Source of the DNA: Lactiplantibacillus pingfangensis
GTDB taxonomy: Bacteria; Bacillota; Bacilli; Lactobacillales; Lactobacillaceae
Assembly: GCF_005404945.1 (NCBI RefSeq)
Contig: NZ_BJDG01000004.1
Location: 62,001-126,000, forward strand
Length of the DNA: 64,000 nt
Direction: 5' to 3'
Part shown: positions 1-8,474 of the stretch, in pieces
Numbering within the stretch: the stretch's first letter is position 1
How the letters are laid out: every line of letters begins with the position of its first letter
Notes under the pieces: model-generated
The model's database searches: none
The model's input: only the letters and a program-made list of their open reading frames with translations
What the model was told of the DNA's origin: nothing
Made by a program: the position numbers and the translations under genes

Positions 1-153
1 ACCGTTGGTTGCTCATTAGGTTACTTCTTCGGTTCAATCAGCTTCGTGCAAGATCATTTGTCCCTCTTTTTCTTAGGTATCATGGCGTTTGCACTGATTC
101 CAGCGGTTATGATTACACTCGTCAAGACAGTACGCCGACATCCGGTCGCTTAA
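1..153 (+). CDS. C-terminal end of a membrane transporter (partial)
   Basis: The reading frame is open from the first base and ends at TAA 151-153, giving 50 residues. It contains one or two hydrophobic helices (GIMAFALIPAVMITLV) and a short basic tail ending TVRRHPVA, the usual look of the last helix of an MFS-type or similar polytopic permease. The start and most of the protein lie outside the window, so neither family nor substrate can be assigned. A terminator follows directly, which closes this transcription unit before the accessory block begins. Confidence 0.6.
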   Translation, partial: TVGCSLGYFFGSISFVQDHLSLFFLGIMAFALIPAVMITLVKTVRRHPVA

Positions 154-175
154 AACTAAATTTGATTAATTTGAT

Positions 176-201
176 AACTGTCAGTTGGCAGTTATTTTTT
201 T
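176..201 (+). terminator. Rho-independent terminator of the partial transporter gene
   Basis: AACTGTC, loop AGTT, GGCAGTT (one G-T wobble) is followed by a T-run. It lies 22 bases after the stop codon of the upstream gene. Confidence 0.7.
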
Positions 202-237
202 GCGCAACTTTAGACAGTCACGATGCTCTGACCAGAG

Positions 238-468
238 CTACTTCGAGGTCAATACTTCCTCAATGTCGGCTTCAGGACTATGTTTATATAAACACGCCCG
301 ACCGTTAAATTGACCCATAATGTCATACGAATGACATTTCCCTAACATTTCAAGCGACCCACCAAAATCGGCAACCTTAATCTCACCAACCTGGCAATTG
401 CCCTGGGGACTGAAACGGACTTGATCACCAATACGATACTTCATTGGTCCTAAGTTAGTCGAGGTCAT
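238..468 (-). CDS. Small hypothetical protein, possibly SH3-like fold
   Basis: 76 residues. The ATG is preceded by a strong GAGGAGG ribosome site. The stretch KYRIGDQVRFSPQGNCQVGEI resembles the beta-barrel opening of KOW/SH3-like small proteins, but this is only a composition-level impression. There are no membrane segments and no signal peptide. It is the last gene of the minus-strand phosphoesterase run, 20 bases after the 180-aa phosphoesterase, so co-transcription is likely. Function unknown. Confidence 0.6.
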   Translation of the reverse strand: MTSTNLGPMKYRIGDQVRFSPQGNCQVGEIKVADFGGSLEMLGKCHSYDIMGQFNGRACLYKHSPEADIEEVLTSK

Positions 469-488
469 GATTAGTTCCTCCTCAAAAT

Positions 489-1031
489 TTATCGTGGATG
501 CTTAGTACTATTAACAATGGCCATGACTTCATCAATACTGATTGGCTGATAATTAATCACATCAACACCGACATTTAAAGCGTTATTCCCTAGCACGTGC
601 TCAAAGTACTCAGTCCGCGTGTTGTGAACATGCCCATATAGTTGAATTGCATCATGATAATAGCCGTCCCATTCTAAAATTGGATAGTGAAATAACACAA
701 ATTTTCGTTTGGCATATTTAAATGAATAGTAATCTTTCACCCATTCAAACAGCGAAACATTAAAATCTTGGTCTTTCAAATACTTTTCATGATTCCCTCT
801 GATTAAATACTTTTTTCCTCGTAATTGTTTTAAAATTGTCTCTGCTTGTTTACCGGTACCATGGTAAACAAAGTCACCTAAAATATAAATTTCGTCTTTA
901 GGTGACCTTACGACCGTATTCCAATTTCGTATCAGCTGTTCATTCATGTCATCAACATCTCGAAACGGACGCTGACAAAAATTAATAACCGCTGCATGGT
1001 AAAAGTGGGTATCAGCAATGAAATATTTCAA
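489..1031 (-). CDS. Calcineurin-like metallophosphoesterase (COG4186-like)
   Basis: 180 residues. The metallophosphoesterase motifs are in order: ADTHFYH at residues 6-12 (metal ligands D and H), GDFVYH near 52, RGNHEK near 78, HYP near 115 and GHVHN near 133. It is a compact single-domain enzyme expected to cleave a phosphomonoester or phosphodiester in the cytoplasm; the substrate is unknown. The start is TTG with GAGGA seven bases upstream, because no ATG fits both frame and ribosome site. It lies 18 bases behind the kinase-like/phosphoesterase fusion and is probably in the same transcript. One of four phosphoesterases in 5 kb. Confidence 0.85.
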   Translation of the reverse strand: MKYFIADTHFYHAAVINFCQRPFRDVDDMNEQLIRNWNTVVRSPKDEIYILGDFVYHGTGKQAETILKQLRGKKYLIRGNHEKYLKDQDFNVSLFEWVKDYYSFKYAKRKFVLFHYPILEWDGYYHDAIQLYGHVHNTRTEYFEHVLGNNALNVGVDVINYQPISIDEVMAIVNSTKHPR

Positions 1032-1048
1032 AATTTCATCCTCACATT

Positions 1049-2320
1049 CTAAAAGTTACCGTTTAACACCTGCTGACGACTCCCATCACGCCACTCGATA
1101 TGCAATTCAAATTCATGGTTTTCCGAATTCAAGATCAAATAGCGAAACGTCGAATCATCGCTGTCAGTTAGATTGAAACTGCGATTATTTCCGACCATCA
1201 CATCACGATCAAACTGATTACGGTGGCCATGAATGGCGGTAATGCCCTGAAACTTAGTCGAATTGGCCCATACTTTATCAATGTCACGTGAATATACTGA
1301 GTCTTTACCACTACTTAAGCCGTGAACAAATGCATCTGATGGCGCAAGTGCAACACTATCTGTTAGTTTCGCGGGATGCAGCCATCTAGCCACTTGTTCA
1401 GGTTCAAGGCCAGCATGACTAAGCAACAGTTTTTTCCTACCAAACTCAAGTGCTAAATAAGTTCCCATTTCACTAATGAATTGCTTAATCTCTGACTTAG
1501 TCACCCCTGCCATCTCTAACTGCGGGAGAGTCATTCTGGCAAAGTCACTTACTTCTGGGTGACTGATTCGCTGCTGCTGATACCAAGCAATTAACCGGTG
1601 TTCATGATTCCCTAAAAGCTGCAAACAATTATTACTAGCCAATAAAGTTCGGATAACCCCGGCAGAGTCTGTGCCACGATCAATAGCATCACCTAAAAAC
1701 GCAAACGTTGTCTCTGGTGTAGAAAATTCAGCCATAGTCGACCTTAATTTTTTCGAATCACCATGAACGTCACTGAATATTACTAATCGTTTAACTTCAG
1801 GACGAATCTTGGTGAATACTATTGGTCGTTCTAATTCATTTAACAATTCAGCGGGGCTGATGACTCGTCCTAAGCTAGGCCAATTAACCGACATATACCG
1901 TGCGATATACTTGGCGTCCCGTCCTTTAGGATCATCATAGTTTTTCCAAAATGACGCTTGGCACGGTACAGCCATTGCATCCACAATGACAACCTCATAA
2001 CCCCAGGCATCTTTTATTAAACGTCGAAACCAACTTAATGTTTTCCGCGATAATAAGTTAACTACTAGGATAATTGGATCTTGTGTATCAACACGCTGTC
2101 GCATAAACAAGTCTAAAGATTTTCGCACAAGTGCCTCTGAAGATTGCTTAACGTCTGTTATGATTGTGCCATTTTCTTGCAGAAACAAACTTGGATTACT
2201 CACTGCCATGCGGATTCTTTGTTCTGACAAAATATAAGGTTCTAAGCTTGGATTAGAATACAACCAGTTCATCATCGTGGGTAAACCAAGATAAGCATAT
2301 ATCACCTTGCTACTTGACAT
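1049..2320 (-). CDS. Polynucleotide kinase-like (P-loop lost) / metallophosphoesterase fusion
   Basis: 423 residues, ATG with AAAGGA at good distance. Residues about 175-420 form a PPP-type phosphoesterase: FSDVHGD, GDAIDRG, LGNHEHR, SHAGLEPEQ and HGHRNQ supply all metal-ligand motifs. Residues about 1-150 align by eye with the kinase domain of T4-type polynucleotide kinase: GLPTMMNWLYS sits where GCPGSGKSTWA would be, YILSEQRIRMAV where the D/R catalytic segment is, and LSRKTLSWFRRLIKDAWGY where the lid/effector helices are. The Walker A lysine and serine/threonine are absent, so the kinase half is predicted inactive while the phosphatase half looks intact. Its partner could be RNA or DNA ends, by inference from Pnkp enzymes. 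No ligase or methyltransferase gene is nearby. Confidence 0.75.
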   Translation of the reverse strand: MSSSKVIYAYLGLPTMMNWLYSNPSLEPYILSEQRIRMAVSNPSLFLQENGTIITDVKQSSEALVRKSLDLFMRQRVDTQDPIILVVNLLSRKTLSWFRRLIKDAWGYEVVIVDAMAVPCQASFWKNYDDPKGRDAKYIARYMSVNWPSLGRVISPAELLNELERPIVFTKIRPEVKRLVIFSDVHGDSKKLRSTMAEFSTPETTFAFLGDAIDRGTDSAGVIRTLLASNNCLQLLGNHEHRLIAWYQQQRISHPEVSDFARMTLPQLEMAGVTKSEIKQFISEMGTYLALEFGRKKLLLSHAGLEPEQVARWLHPAKLTDSVALAPSDAFVHGLSSGKDSVYSRDIDKVWANSTKFQGITAIHGHRNQFDRDVMVGNNRSFNLTDSDDSTFRYLILNSENHEFELHIEWRDGSRQQVLNGNF

Positions 2321-2416
2321 TTAATATCCTTTCTCATTGGAAAGCAACGAATTCAGTCCGACAATTAAATCAATTACAAGTCTGTCCCAAGTATCTTTTG
2401 CCATCTTGATACTGAA

Positions 2417-3220
2417 CTAGTTATCTTCAATAGCTTCAAGCAATGTCCCATTATCAGCATCAAAAACGGCAATATTACCGATATGGGCCGCTGTGCTGGA
2501 ATGATTCCCACCATCAATAAAAAAACGAGCATATTCATTTTCATATTGGACTGTCAATACACCACGTGGACTAACTGTACGATTACGCAAAGTCGTCGCA
2601 GCTGCAGAGCCATCATACAATCCAGTAATTAAGCCAGTCGGTGTGTGACCAGTAACAATCGCACAATCTAATGGATTATGGGCATAATTAGGCGCATTTT
2701 TACCATACCAATAGTCTTCACGTAACCAATATTTATTATGTGGCAATGTATCTTCAATTGGATCAGCCAACGACAATTCAAGCCCAGCGTGCACGAAAAA
2801 CAACTTACCAATTTGAATATTCAATGGTAGTGCCCCAATCCAGTCAAACAACCCAACATGCTCATGCTTAAACATGGTGATTGCTTCAGTCATATCTGCT
2901 GGCGAACGGCCCTCAATTGCCATCGTTTCAGCAATAATATCCTCCCCACCCATTTCTAACCAATATTCATTTTGGCCTGTCAGGCTCTCCCAGGCAGCAG
3001 CATCATGATTACCTTGAATGGCAAAAATTTTATTTGGATTAGCTACCTGCATCGCTTGAATCTTTTGTGCCACAGAAACGCCAGTATGATGATGAAATGA
3101 ATCTTGATAATCGCCTAAAAAAACAACTTCTGCTTCTGGATACTTGAGACGTAACTTAGCTAATGCTGGAAAAACTAATAGCTGACCATGTATATCAGAT
3201 AAGGCTATTACTGGATGCAT
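2417..3220 (-). CDS. PPP-type metallophosphoesterase, paralogue 1
   Basis: 267 residues. Motifs: LSDIHGQ at residues 7-13, FLGDYQDS near 33, IQGNHDA near 69, FVHAGLEL near 143 and VTGHTPTG near 188, a complete set of PPP-family metal ligands. An in-frame ATG 69 bases further upstream lacks a ribosome site, whereas the chosen ATG follows AAAAGGAAG, so the shorter form is preferred. It is clearly paralogous to the gene at 4728-5531 (same length, HAGL-LSL-DPI motif and similar ends). Likely a cytoplasmic protein or dinucleotide phosphatase (PrpE/ApaH-like); the substrate is not deducible. Confidence 0.85.
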   Translation of the reverse strand: MHPVIALSDIHGQLLVFPALAKLRLKYPEAEVVFLGDYQDSFHHHTGVSVAQKIQAMQVANPNKIFAIQGNHDAAAWESLTGQNEYWLEMGGEDIIAETMAIEGRSPADMTEAITMFKHEHVGLFDWIGALPLNIQIGKLFFVHAGLELSLADPIEDTLPHNKYWLREDYWYGKNAPNYAHNPLDCAIVTGHTPTGLITGLYDGSAAATTLRNRTVSPRGVLTVQYENEYARFFIDGGNHSSTAAHIGNIAVFDADNGTLLEAIEDN

Positions 3221-3292
3221 TTCACAAGCTTCCTTTTTAATAAATTTCGACAAAAATGTCTGTTGCTCATACTTTTGATTTAAAAACATTTA

Positions 3293-4087
3293 TTACAAAG
3301 TAACCATAAGGATATTTACTTCCTTTTCTGCCCAATACCAAAGTACTAAATGGATGAAACTTTCAAGTTCATCAACGCTTTGGATAATTTCTTCACTATG
3401 ATTTAATCTATTCTGAGCTAACTCGCCAAAATTTATTAATGCATTTATTATCTGTGGATCTTCTATGAAGAGTACCCGACTACAATAATTTTCAAGATGA
3501 TTTAGTTTATTTCCAAATGTTGGTTCCTCAAAAGCGCTGTCCAAATATGCCCTCAGCATAGTCTTTTCAACAGCTATATATGTCTCAAATAGCTGGTTTG
3601 ATTTTCCTTCATAGTATCGACTGAGGTTGTATAAAAATATCGGCATCATAAAACTTTTAGGGCGACTGGCTTGATCAACAATTGGAATCAAACTCATATT
3701 AAGGCTACTAAATTCTCGGTAAATGCAATCACTCCAGGCGGTAGCCAAGTGCCTTGGCAATTGTTCGGAACGAGTCAACTTATCGATAAGTCTTGATAGT
3801 GAGTCAAGATCAAAATCCCTAGTCCCAGTGAGTAGGATACGGGGTACCTGAAATTGGTCATATCCGGATGTATCGATGGCGGCTGCCCAACCACCTTCAA
3901 TGGGAATAATTTCAGCAGATGACTCGATAAATGACTCAATAAAATCCCATTTAATATTTTTATAGGAAATTTTAAAATGCTCCAATACATCGAGAGATGT
4001 GGATATTGACCGTCCCAAACCTGAGTGCGTCACATCATATTCTGGTATTCGAATACGATTTCGTAAGTAATCGTTATTTTTTTGCAT
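3293..4087 (-). CDS. Unknown protein with a HEPN-like C-terminal segment
   Basis: 264 residues. The ATG at 4087 has a weak GGAA ribosome site; an upstream TTG extension at 4120 has none. The N-terminal two thirds is not recognised. Near residue 230 the sequence AQNRLNHSEEI followed by a long helix ending LVLWYWAEKE resembles the RN-x3-H region of HEPN RNases, but the first arginine of the motif is replaced by Q. There is no signal peptide and no obvious membrane span. It sits between the two paralogous phosphoesterases and next to a divergent repeat protein. The HEPN link is inference; the gene itself is well supported by length, position and coding character. Confidence 0.6.
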   Translation of the reverse strand: MQKNNDYLRNRIRIPEYDVTHSGLGRSISTSLDVLEHFKISYKNIKWDFIESFIESSAEIIPIEGGWAAAIDTSGYDQFQVPRILLTGTRDFDLDSLSRLIDKLTRSEQLPRHLATAWSDCIYREFSSLNMSLIPIVDQASRPKSFMMPIFLYNLSRYYEGKSNQLFETYIAVEKTMLRAYLDSAFEEPTFGNKLNHLENYCSRVLFIEDPQIINALINFGELAQNRLNHSEEIIQSVDELESFIHLVLWYWAEKEVNILMVTL

Positions 4088-4136
4088 ATAATTAGTTCCA
4101 ATCAAAAAATCAAATGGCAAATATTTGTTTAAAATA

Positions 4137-4165
4137 TTGACCGGCTTTCATGTCAACTCTAAAAT
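4137..4165 (+). promoter_or_regulatory. Promoter of the 156-aa repeat protein gene
   Basis: TTGACC, 17-base spacer, TAAAAT. A GGAGG ribosome site and the ATG at 4186 follow within 25 bases, giving a very short untranslated leader. Confidence 0.7.
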
Positions 4166-4185
4166 AGGTCATATGGAGGTTTTTT

Positions 4186-4656
4186 ATGGAGACTAGAAAC
4201 GAAAAATTCAGAAGACTTGCAGAATTGCGCCTAGGTCGGATTTTACAAACCATGAATCTGATTGCAAACCTCAGCGCTCCACAATATGTTTATACTTCAG
4301 AAGACATTACGGAACTATTCAACATGTATCAAACAATGGGGAATGCGGCCCAAACCTATTTTCAAGGTCTCACACGATACAACGAAATGCCCAGTAGTTT
4401 CATGTTCACCAACACTGTCACGGTTGCACCCGAGTTGACTTCAGCGCATGCTCGCTTTCGACGGTTAGCAGAAAATCGGATGAGCCGGGTATTGCGTGAC
4501 TTGCGGCTACTAGTCAATCTATCAGACAAAAGTAACTACTCGTACACTGACTCAGAGGTTACACAACTATTCGATGCCTATACAAATAAGGGACGTGAGA
4601 TTGCTGCCTTATTTGCACCATTAACAACTGATTTTCACTTTAAACCGAAGGACTAG
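4186..4656 (+). CDS. Two-repeat helical protein of unknown function
   Basis: 156 residues, ATG with a strong GGAGG site and its own promoter. The protein is a tandem duplication: residues 7-60 (KFRRLAELRLGRIL, then IANLS, YTSEDITELF) and 90-143 (RFRRLAENRMSRVL, then LVNLS, YTDSEVTQLF) align over their whole length. Each unit is mainly helical with basic arginines at the start, so nucleic-acid or protein binding is possible, but no family function is recognised. It is transcribed against the phosphoesterase run and its stop codon lies inside the terminator stem. Confidence 0.75.
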   Translation: METRNEKFRRLAELRLGRILQTMNLIANLSAPQYVYTSEDITELFNMYQTMGNAAQTYFQGLTRYNEMPSSFMFTNTVTVAPELTSAHARFRRLAENRMSRVLRDLRLLVNLSDKSNYSYTDSEVTQLFDAYTNKGREIAALFAPLTTDFHFKPKD

Positions 4657-4686
4657 TCAACTTGACTAGTCATCTTCGGTTTTTTA
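4645..4686 (+). terminator. Terminator overlapping the stop codon of the repeat protein gene
   Basis: CCGAAG and GACTAGTC pair with GACTAGTC and CTTCGG around a small loop, followed by six T. The TAG stop at 4654-4656 is within the left arm, so ribosomes finishing the gene would cover part of the stem. Confidence 0.85.
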
Positions 4687-4727
4687 TTGTCCTAATTCAA
4701 CAAGTGTGCTGATATCCGCAAAAAAGT

Positions 4728-5531
4728 TTAATCTTCTATGGCGTCAATCAACAATCCTGTCTTACTATCAAAAATACCAATATTTCCTAATATATCTGGA
4801 TTACCTTCACCCACACCGCCATCCATTAAATAGCGTGGCATTTCACCTGGATACTTGATTGTATATATCGGACTATGCTCTGATTCACATTTATCAGGTT
4901 TTTGTGTCAATCTCTGATCATAACTTCCCATAATCATTCCGTTAGCTGTATGACCAGTAATAATACTCATCCCTAGTTTGTTTTGAGCAAAAGTTCCCCA
5001 GTCATTGGGACTATACCAATATTTAGCGCGTAACCACAAACGATCATGATCAGAAGTTTCAGAAATCGGATCATGCAAAGACAAGTCTAACCCCGCGTGT
5101 ACAAAATAGAGCTTGTCTCGCGTATAGCTTAAGGGTAATTGGCTCATCCAACTAATCAAGTTGCGTTTACGTTTTAAAACATAACGACGTTCCTGACCAA
5201 CACTTTCATCAGCACCACCCAAGTCAACCGTTGCTGTCCATAACGTGTTATCACCGCCAAACCTTAGCCACGCATCTTGGCTTTTATCTTCAAAAAAATC
5301 TACTGCTGCTTGTTCATGGTTTCCCATCAAAACAATTGTATGATCAGGATCAGCTAATTGCATTGCTCGAATCTGATCCAATAACTCAAAACCAAAATTT
5401 TCACCGTAACTGTCAATATAATCACCAATAAAAACCGTAAGTGCCGTCGGATACTTTGTTTTCAAATACTTTAAGCGTGACATCACGCCAATTTGACCGT
5501 GAAGATCGCCAAGTGCAATTACGATACTCAT
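4728..5531 (-). CDS. PPP-type metallophosphoesterase, paralogue 2
   Basis: 267 residues. Motifs: ALGDLHGQ near residue 7, FIGDYIDSYG near 33, LMGNHEQA near 70, FVHAGLDLSLHDPI near 144, ITGHTANG near 190. A GTG seven codons upstream is possible, but the chosen ATG has AAGGAG at ideal spacing. It shares length and motif framework with the gene at 2417-3220, so the two arose by duplication. Followed by the HEPN-like gene and then paralogue 1 on the same strand, with the plus-strand repeat gene lying between. Substrate unknown; PrpE/serine-threonine phosphatase-like enzymes are the nearest recognisable family. Confidence 0.85.
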   Translation of the reverse strand: MSIVIALGDLHGQIGVMSRLKYLKTKYPTALTVFIGDYIDSYGENFGFELLDQIRAMQLADPDHTIVLMGNHEQAAVDFFEDKSQDAWLRFGGDNTLWTATVDLGGADESVGQERRYVLKRKRNLISWMSQLPLSYTRDKLYFVHAGLDLSLHDPISETSDHDRLWLRAKYWYSPNDWGTFAQNKLGMSIITGHTANGMIMGSYDQRLTQKPDKCESEHSPIYTIKYPGEMPRYLMDGGVGEGNPDILGNIGIFDSKTGLLIDAIED

Positions 5532-5946
5532 TCTTATCTCCTTTTTAGACACTTATTTAGCATTTATCTTACATTAAATCCCCGTACATATCAATGAATA
5601 AAAATCATATTTCTTAGAATTACTATAAAAAGCATTCCATGTCATCCGTCACAATATACTTTTTTACAACATTTAATCAATCAAAATCATCATTAATAGC
5701 CTAATACAATTTCACATCACTAAGCATATATCAATGCATTATAAAAAAAGTAGATAAAAAAATATACAATTTTAAATTGATGATGTACTATAGCTTTACT
5801 AAGCTAGAAACCTAAGTTATAGCTGTAAAATGCCACCAAATCTACATTCATCACCTAACTGCTAAGATTAAACACACCATTAGCCCCAATATGACAAAGT
5901 TTCAAATCTTGGTTGGAACGTCATTCGAAACAAAATCATAAATTAA
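5532..5946. other. AT-rich gene-free stretch
   Basis: About 400 bases, very AT-rich, separating the minus-strand phosphoesterase run from the 618-aa gene. It should hold promoters in both directions, but I could not choose a convincing -35/-10 pair. No ORF with a ribosome site, repeat or terminator was seen. Confidence 0.4.
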
Positions 5947-5964
5947 ATGAATCGAGGAAAACTA

Positions 5965-7821
5965 ATGCGCAAACTTGACCAACGTCTTGGCCAACAACCA
6001 ATGAGCAAATGGCGAAAACTGTTGACAGGAATACCATACAAAACAATCGCAACCGAATATCAAGGCCAAATGTTTCCATTATTACTTGAAGAGTTTGACA
6101 TTTTTGTCGTTGATACACCCTATAAAAAAAAGCTGCGACAAGAAATAAAAACTTCAGGCCGCAAGAGAAATTTTAGAAAGTCAACTATTGAGAGCGGTGC
6201 CGAAATTGGTTCAGCTTGGTATATCATGAGTCAATTCACAAACACTGATCCATACTACAACTACTGGGCATTATCAAAAAAAGGTGTCATGCAAGTTTTT
6301 GTTGAAAGAAAAACTGGTTTCGATGGCATAATTGAAGCCTTTGCAAAAGATCCACAGAATTTTTCAATTGCTGGTTTTGAGCAACAATATGCTTCTCAAG
6401 AACTAAATTATCTACAAGATATTTCAAAATGCTATCAACGATACGGCACACACGTAAAAACTGATAACTCAATCGTAATTACGATGATTAATACCGGATC
6501 TGCTATCGAAGGAATCTATGCTCACATATTTGGAAATCGGTATGAACCCTCATTTTCAAACATGTGGCACAACGTCATTACTGCTGCAGCATCATACATT
6601 AATCTCTATAGTGCATCGATGATGTCCTCAAGACATCAGGAATCTGATGTATCTGCATCGCTACACACTTTTATTGTCACTTTGGATACCTTAGCGAAGG
6701 CTACACAACAAAATAGAAATGAGTACGACAAACGATGGTTTCAGATAAACTGGCTTTTCAAAAATAAAGATTCGACACCTGATCGACAAGAATGCACAGA
6801 ATTTGCTGGATTTTGCCTATTTTGCGACTCATTACAATCAAATTCAGCTGTGGATGACGATAAGATGGCTGAGCAATCATTTACTATTGAACTAGGAAAA
6901 AAATACAGAAACTTATCACTAAATGAATCAAGGATAGTCATGCACAAAGCTGGAAAGAAAAGAATTGGCCGATATCGAAGGGATCACTGGTATGACAGGA
7001 TATCTTACTCAGATAGAGCTATCTCCCTTGAATATGAAGGACAAACAATTCCAGTCTATCTCCCTGCCTATGACACGTGGGTAGTAGACACCGAATTTTC
7101 TCGGCAACAGCGGCAAATAAAAAGGGCTGACAATAAGCCTAAATCTGCAAGATGGAAGTACAGGTTTGGTGAAAGTGCTACAACTGGGCAACTGTCGTGG
7201 GTGATGGACGAATTTACCGGGCATGATGCATCGGGTCTAACTTACTATTACCATACGTTATCAAAGGAAAAACTCGTCTTATGGCATTGTCACGGCTTTG
7301 ACGAAATTCTTTCTGCGTTTGCTAAAGATCCCCAACACTTCTCCATTACTGGCTTTGAATATCAATACGCTCTTCAAGAGCTGGCTCTATTGCATGCTAT
7401 TGCCAAACGTTATCAGCAATTTGGCTTGCGCAAACAAATAAGAACCAGTGCTACCAACCTTCCACCCTTGGGAAGTCATGTCTCACTGTCCATTGTGCAA
7501 GCACAAGCCATATATACGCGTATTGCACCATTGGAACACAGAAACAGTCCAGAATTTTCGGCATTGTGGGCAACCGTAATTAATGCAGCAACTACCTACG
7601 CCGTATCTCATAACGAAGCAATGCTGGTTTCTAAAAACCAAACCTCAGCAACCGCTGCATCACTGGACACGTTTAAAGATGCCTTGCAGGAACTGGCTAC
7701 TGCATTTCCACAGAAAGATAATAACTCAGAATGGCTGTCTCTTTTAGGCGAATCACGTATCAAATACCAGAATTTTGCTTCGTACCTCTTATTATTTGAA
7801 ACACTACAAGATAATCAGTAA
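5965..7821 (+). CDS. Large internally duplicated protein of unknown function
   Basis: 618 residues. An upstream ATG at 5947 has no ribosome site, while the ATG at 5965 is preceded by GAGGA, so the latter was chosen. The protein consists of two homologous halves offset by about 326 residues. FAKDPQNFSIAGFEQQYA near residue 126 repeats as FAKDPQHFSITGFEYQYA near 452; FDIFVVDT near 44 repeats as YDTWVVDT; YYNYWALSKK repeats as YYYHTLSKE. No signal peptide, membrane helix or catalytic motif was recognised, and the fold is unknown. Codon use is AT-rich like the rest of the accessory block. It stands alone between the gene-free stretch and a decayed gene. Confidence 0.75.
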   Translation: MRKLDQRLGQQPMSKWRKLLTGIPYKTIATEYQGQMFPLLLEEFDIFVVDTPYKKKLRQEIKTSGRKRNFRKSTIESGAEIGSAWYIMSQFTNTDPYYNYWALSKKGVMQVFVERKTGFDGIIEAFAKDPQNFSIAGFEQQYASQELNYLQDISKCYQRYGTHVKTDNSIVITMINTGSAIEGIYAHIFGNRYEPSFSNMWHNVITAAASYINLYSASMMSSRHQESDVSASLHTFIVTLDTLAKATQQNRNEYDKRWFQINWLFKNKDSTPDRQECTEFAGFCLFCDSLQSNSAVDDDKMAEQSFTIELGKKYRNLSLNESRIVMHKAGKKRIGRYRRDHWYDRISYSDRAISLEYEGQTIPVYLPAYDTWVVDTEFSRQQRQIKRADNKPKSARWKYRFGESATTGQLSWVMDEFTGHDASGLTYYYHTLSKEKLVLWHCHGFDEILSAFAKDPQHFSITGFEYQYALQELALLHAIAKRYQQFGLRKQIRTSATNLPPLGSHVSLSIVQAQAIYTRIAPLEHRNSPEFSALWATVINAATTYAVSHNEAMLVSKNQTSATAASLDTFKDALQELATAFPQKDNNSEWLSLLGESRIKYQNFASYLLLFETLQDNQ

Positions 7822-7843
7822 ATAAGATTGTGTGTTGAAACAC

Positions 7844-7879
7844 CCCCCGTTAGTCACAAAGTACGTAACTAACAGGGGG
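7844..7879. terminator. GC-rich hairpin between convergent gene and pseudogene
   Basis: CCCCCGTTAGT pairs with ACTAACAGGGGG around a 13-base loop. The following bases are AT-rich but not a clean T-run, so it could be a weak terminator for the 618-aa gene or for the decayed minus-strand gene. Confidence 0.5.
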
Positions 7880-8412
7880 TTAACTATATTTAATCCAATT
7901 TTCTAGTAACTGCTCAGGCCATGGCAAACAAGCCTTCAGTTGCGCCTGACTAACAATCACCGATAACTGAGGCACATTCATAAGATACTCAATATATTTA
8001 GAACAATCTCAGTAATTTCGGATTCAGAAATAAAATGTTGACGCACACTCCAACCTAGCTCTATTTCCGGATCCTTAAAAAACAAATTAAGTATGCCTGT
8101 TGATTGACAACCGGAAATACCCAACAACTAATATCTCATTAGAACCAAGCAAAAATATGATGTGGTCGTTGGCGTTTTGCTAGGCTCATAGAAATTTTCA
8201 TCATCATGGTATATACCTCTGTTTCACTAATTGAGTTCAGCATAATTCATTGATCCGAATGCTTGAGTAACGAGTTTATGCTTAAATTAGGTTCGTAAAG
8301 CATTACACTAATATCTGTATTGGCCGTAGTTAAAGCTAACCTGAACAATCCACTTAGATGCCCCAATTATTGCTGAAGTTCTTCTCGCCAGCCAGACTCA
8401 CATCGCGTTAAT
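7880..8412 (-). pseudogene. Decayed gene of unknown function, many frameshifts
   Basis: No single frame is open, but reading the minus strand and changing frame several times gives continuous protein-like sequence of roughly 170 residues. Pieces in order: CESGWREELQQ, LGHLSGLFRLALTTANTDI, VMLYEPNLSINSLLKHSD, NYAELNSISETEVY, HDDENFYEPSKTP, NDHIIFLLGSNEILVVG, ISGCQSTGILNLFFKDPEIE, LGWSVRQHFISESEITEIVL, and finally MNVPQLSVIVSQAQL to a TAA at 7880-7882. At least six frameshifts or stops separate them. The family was not recognised. The gene is convergent with the 618-aa gene and is now a remnant in the accessory block. Confidence 0.6.
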
Positions 8413-8474
8413 CATCAATATAACTCCAATTTTACTTAGTGTTGAATATTATTTGACAATTTGACCTTGATATT

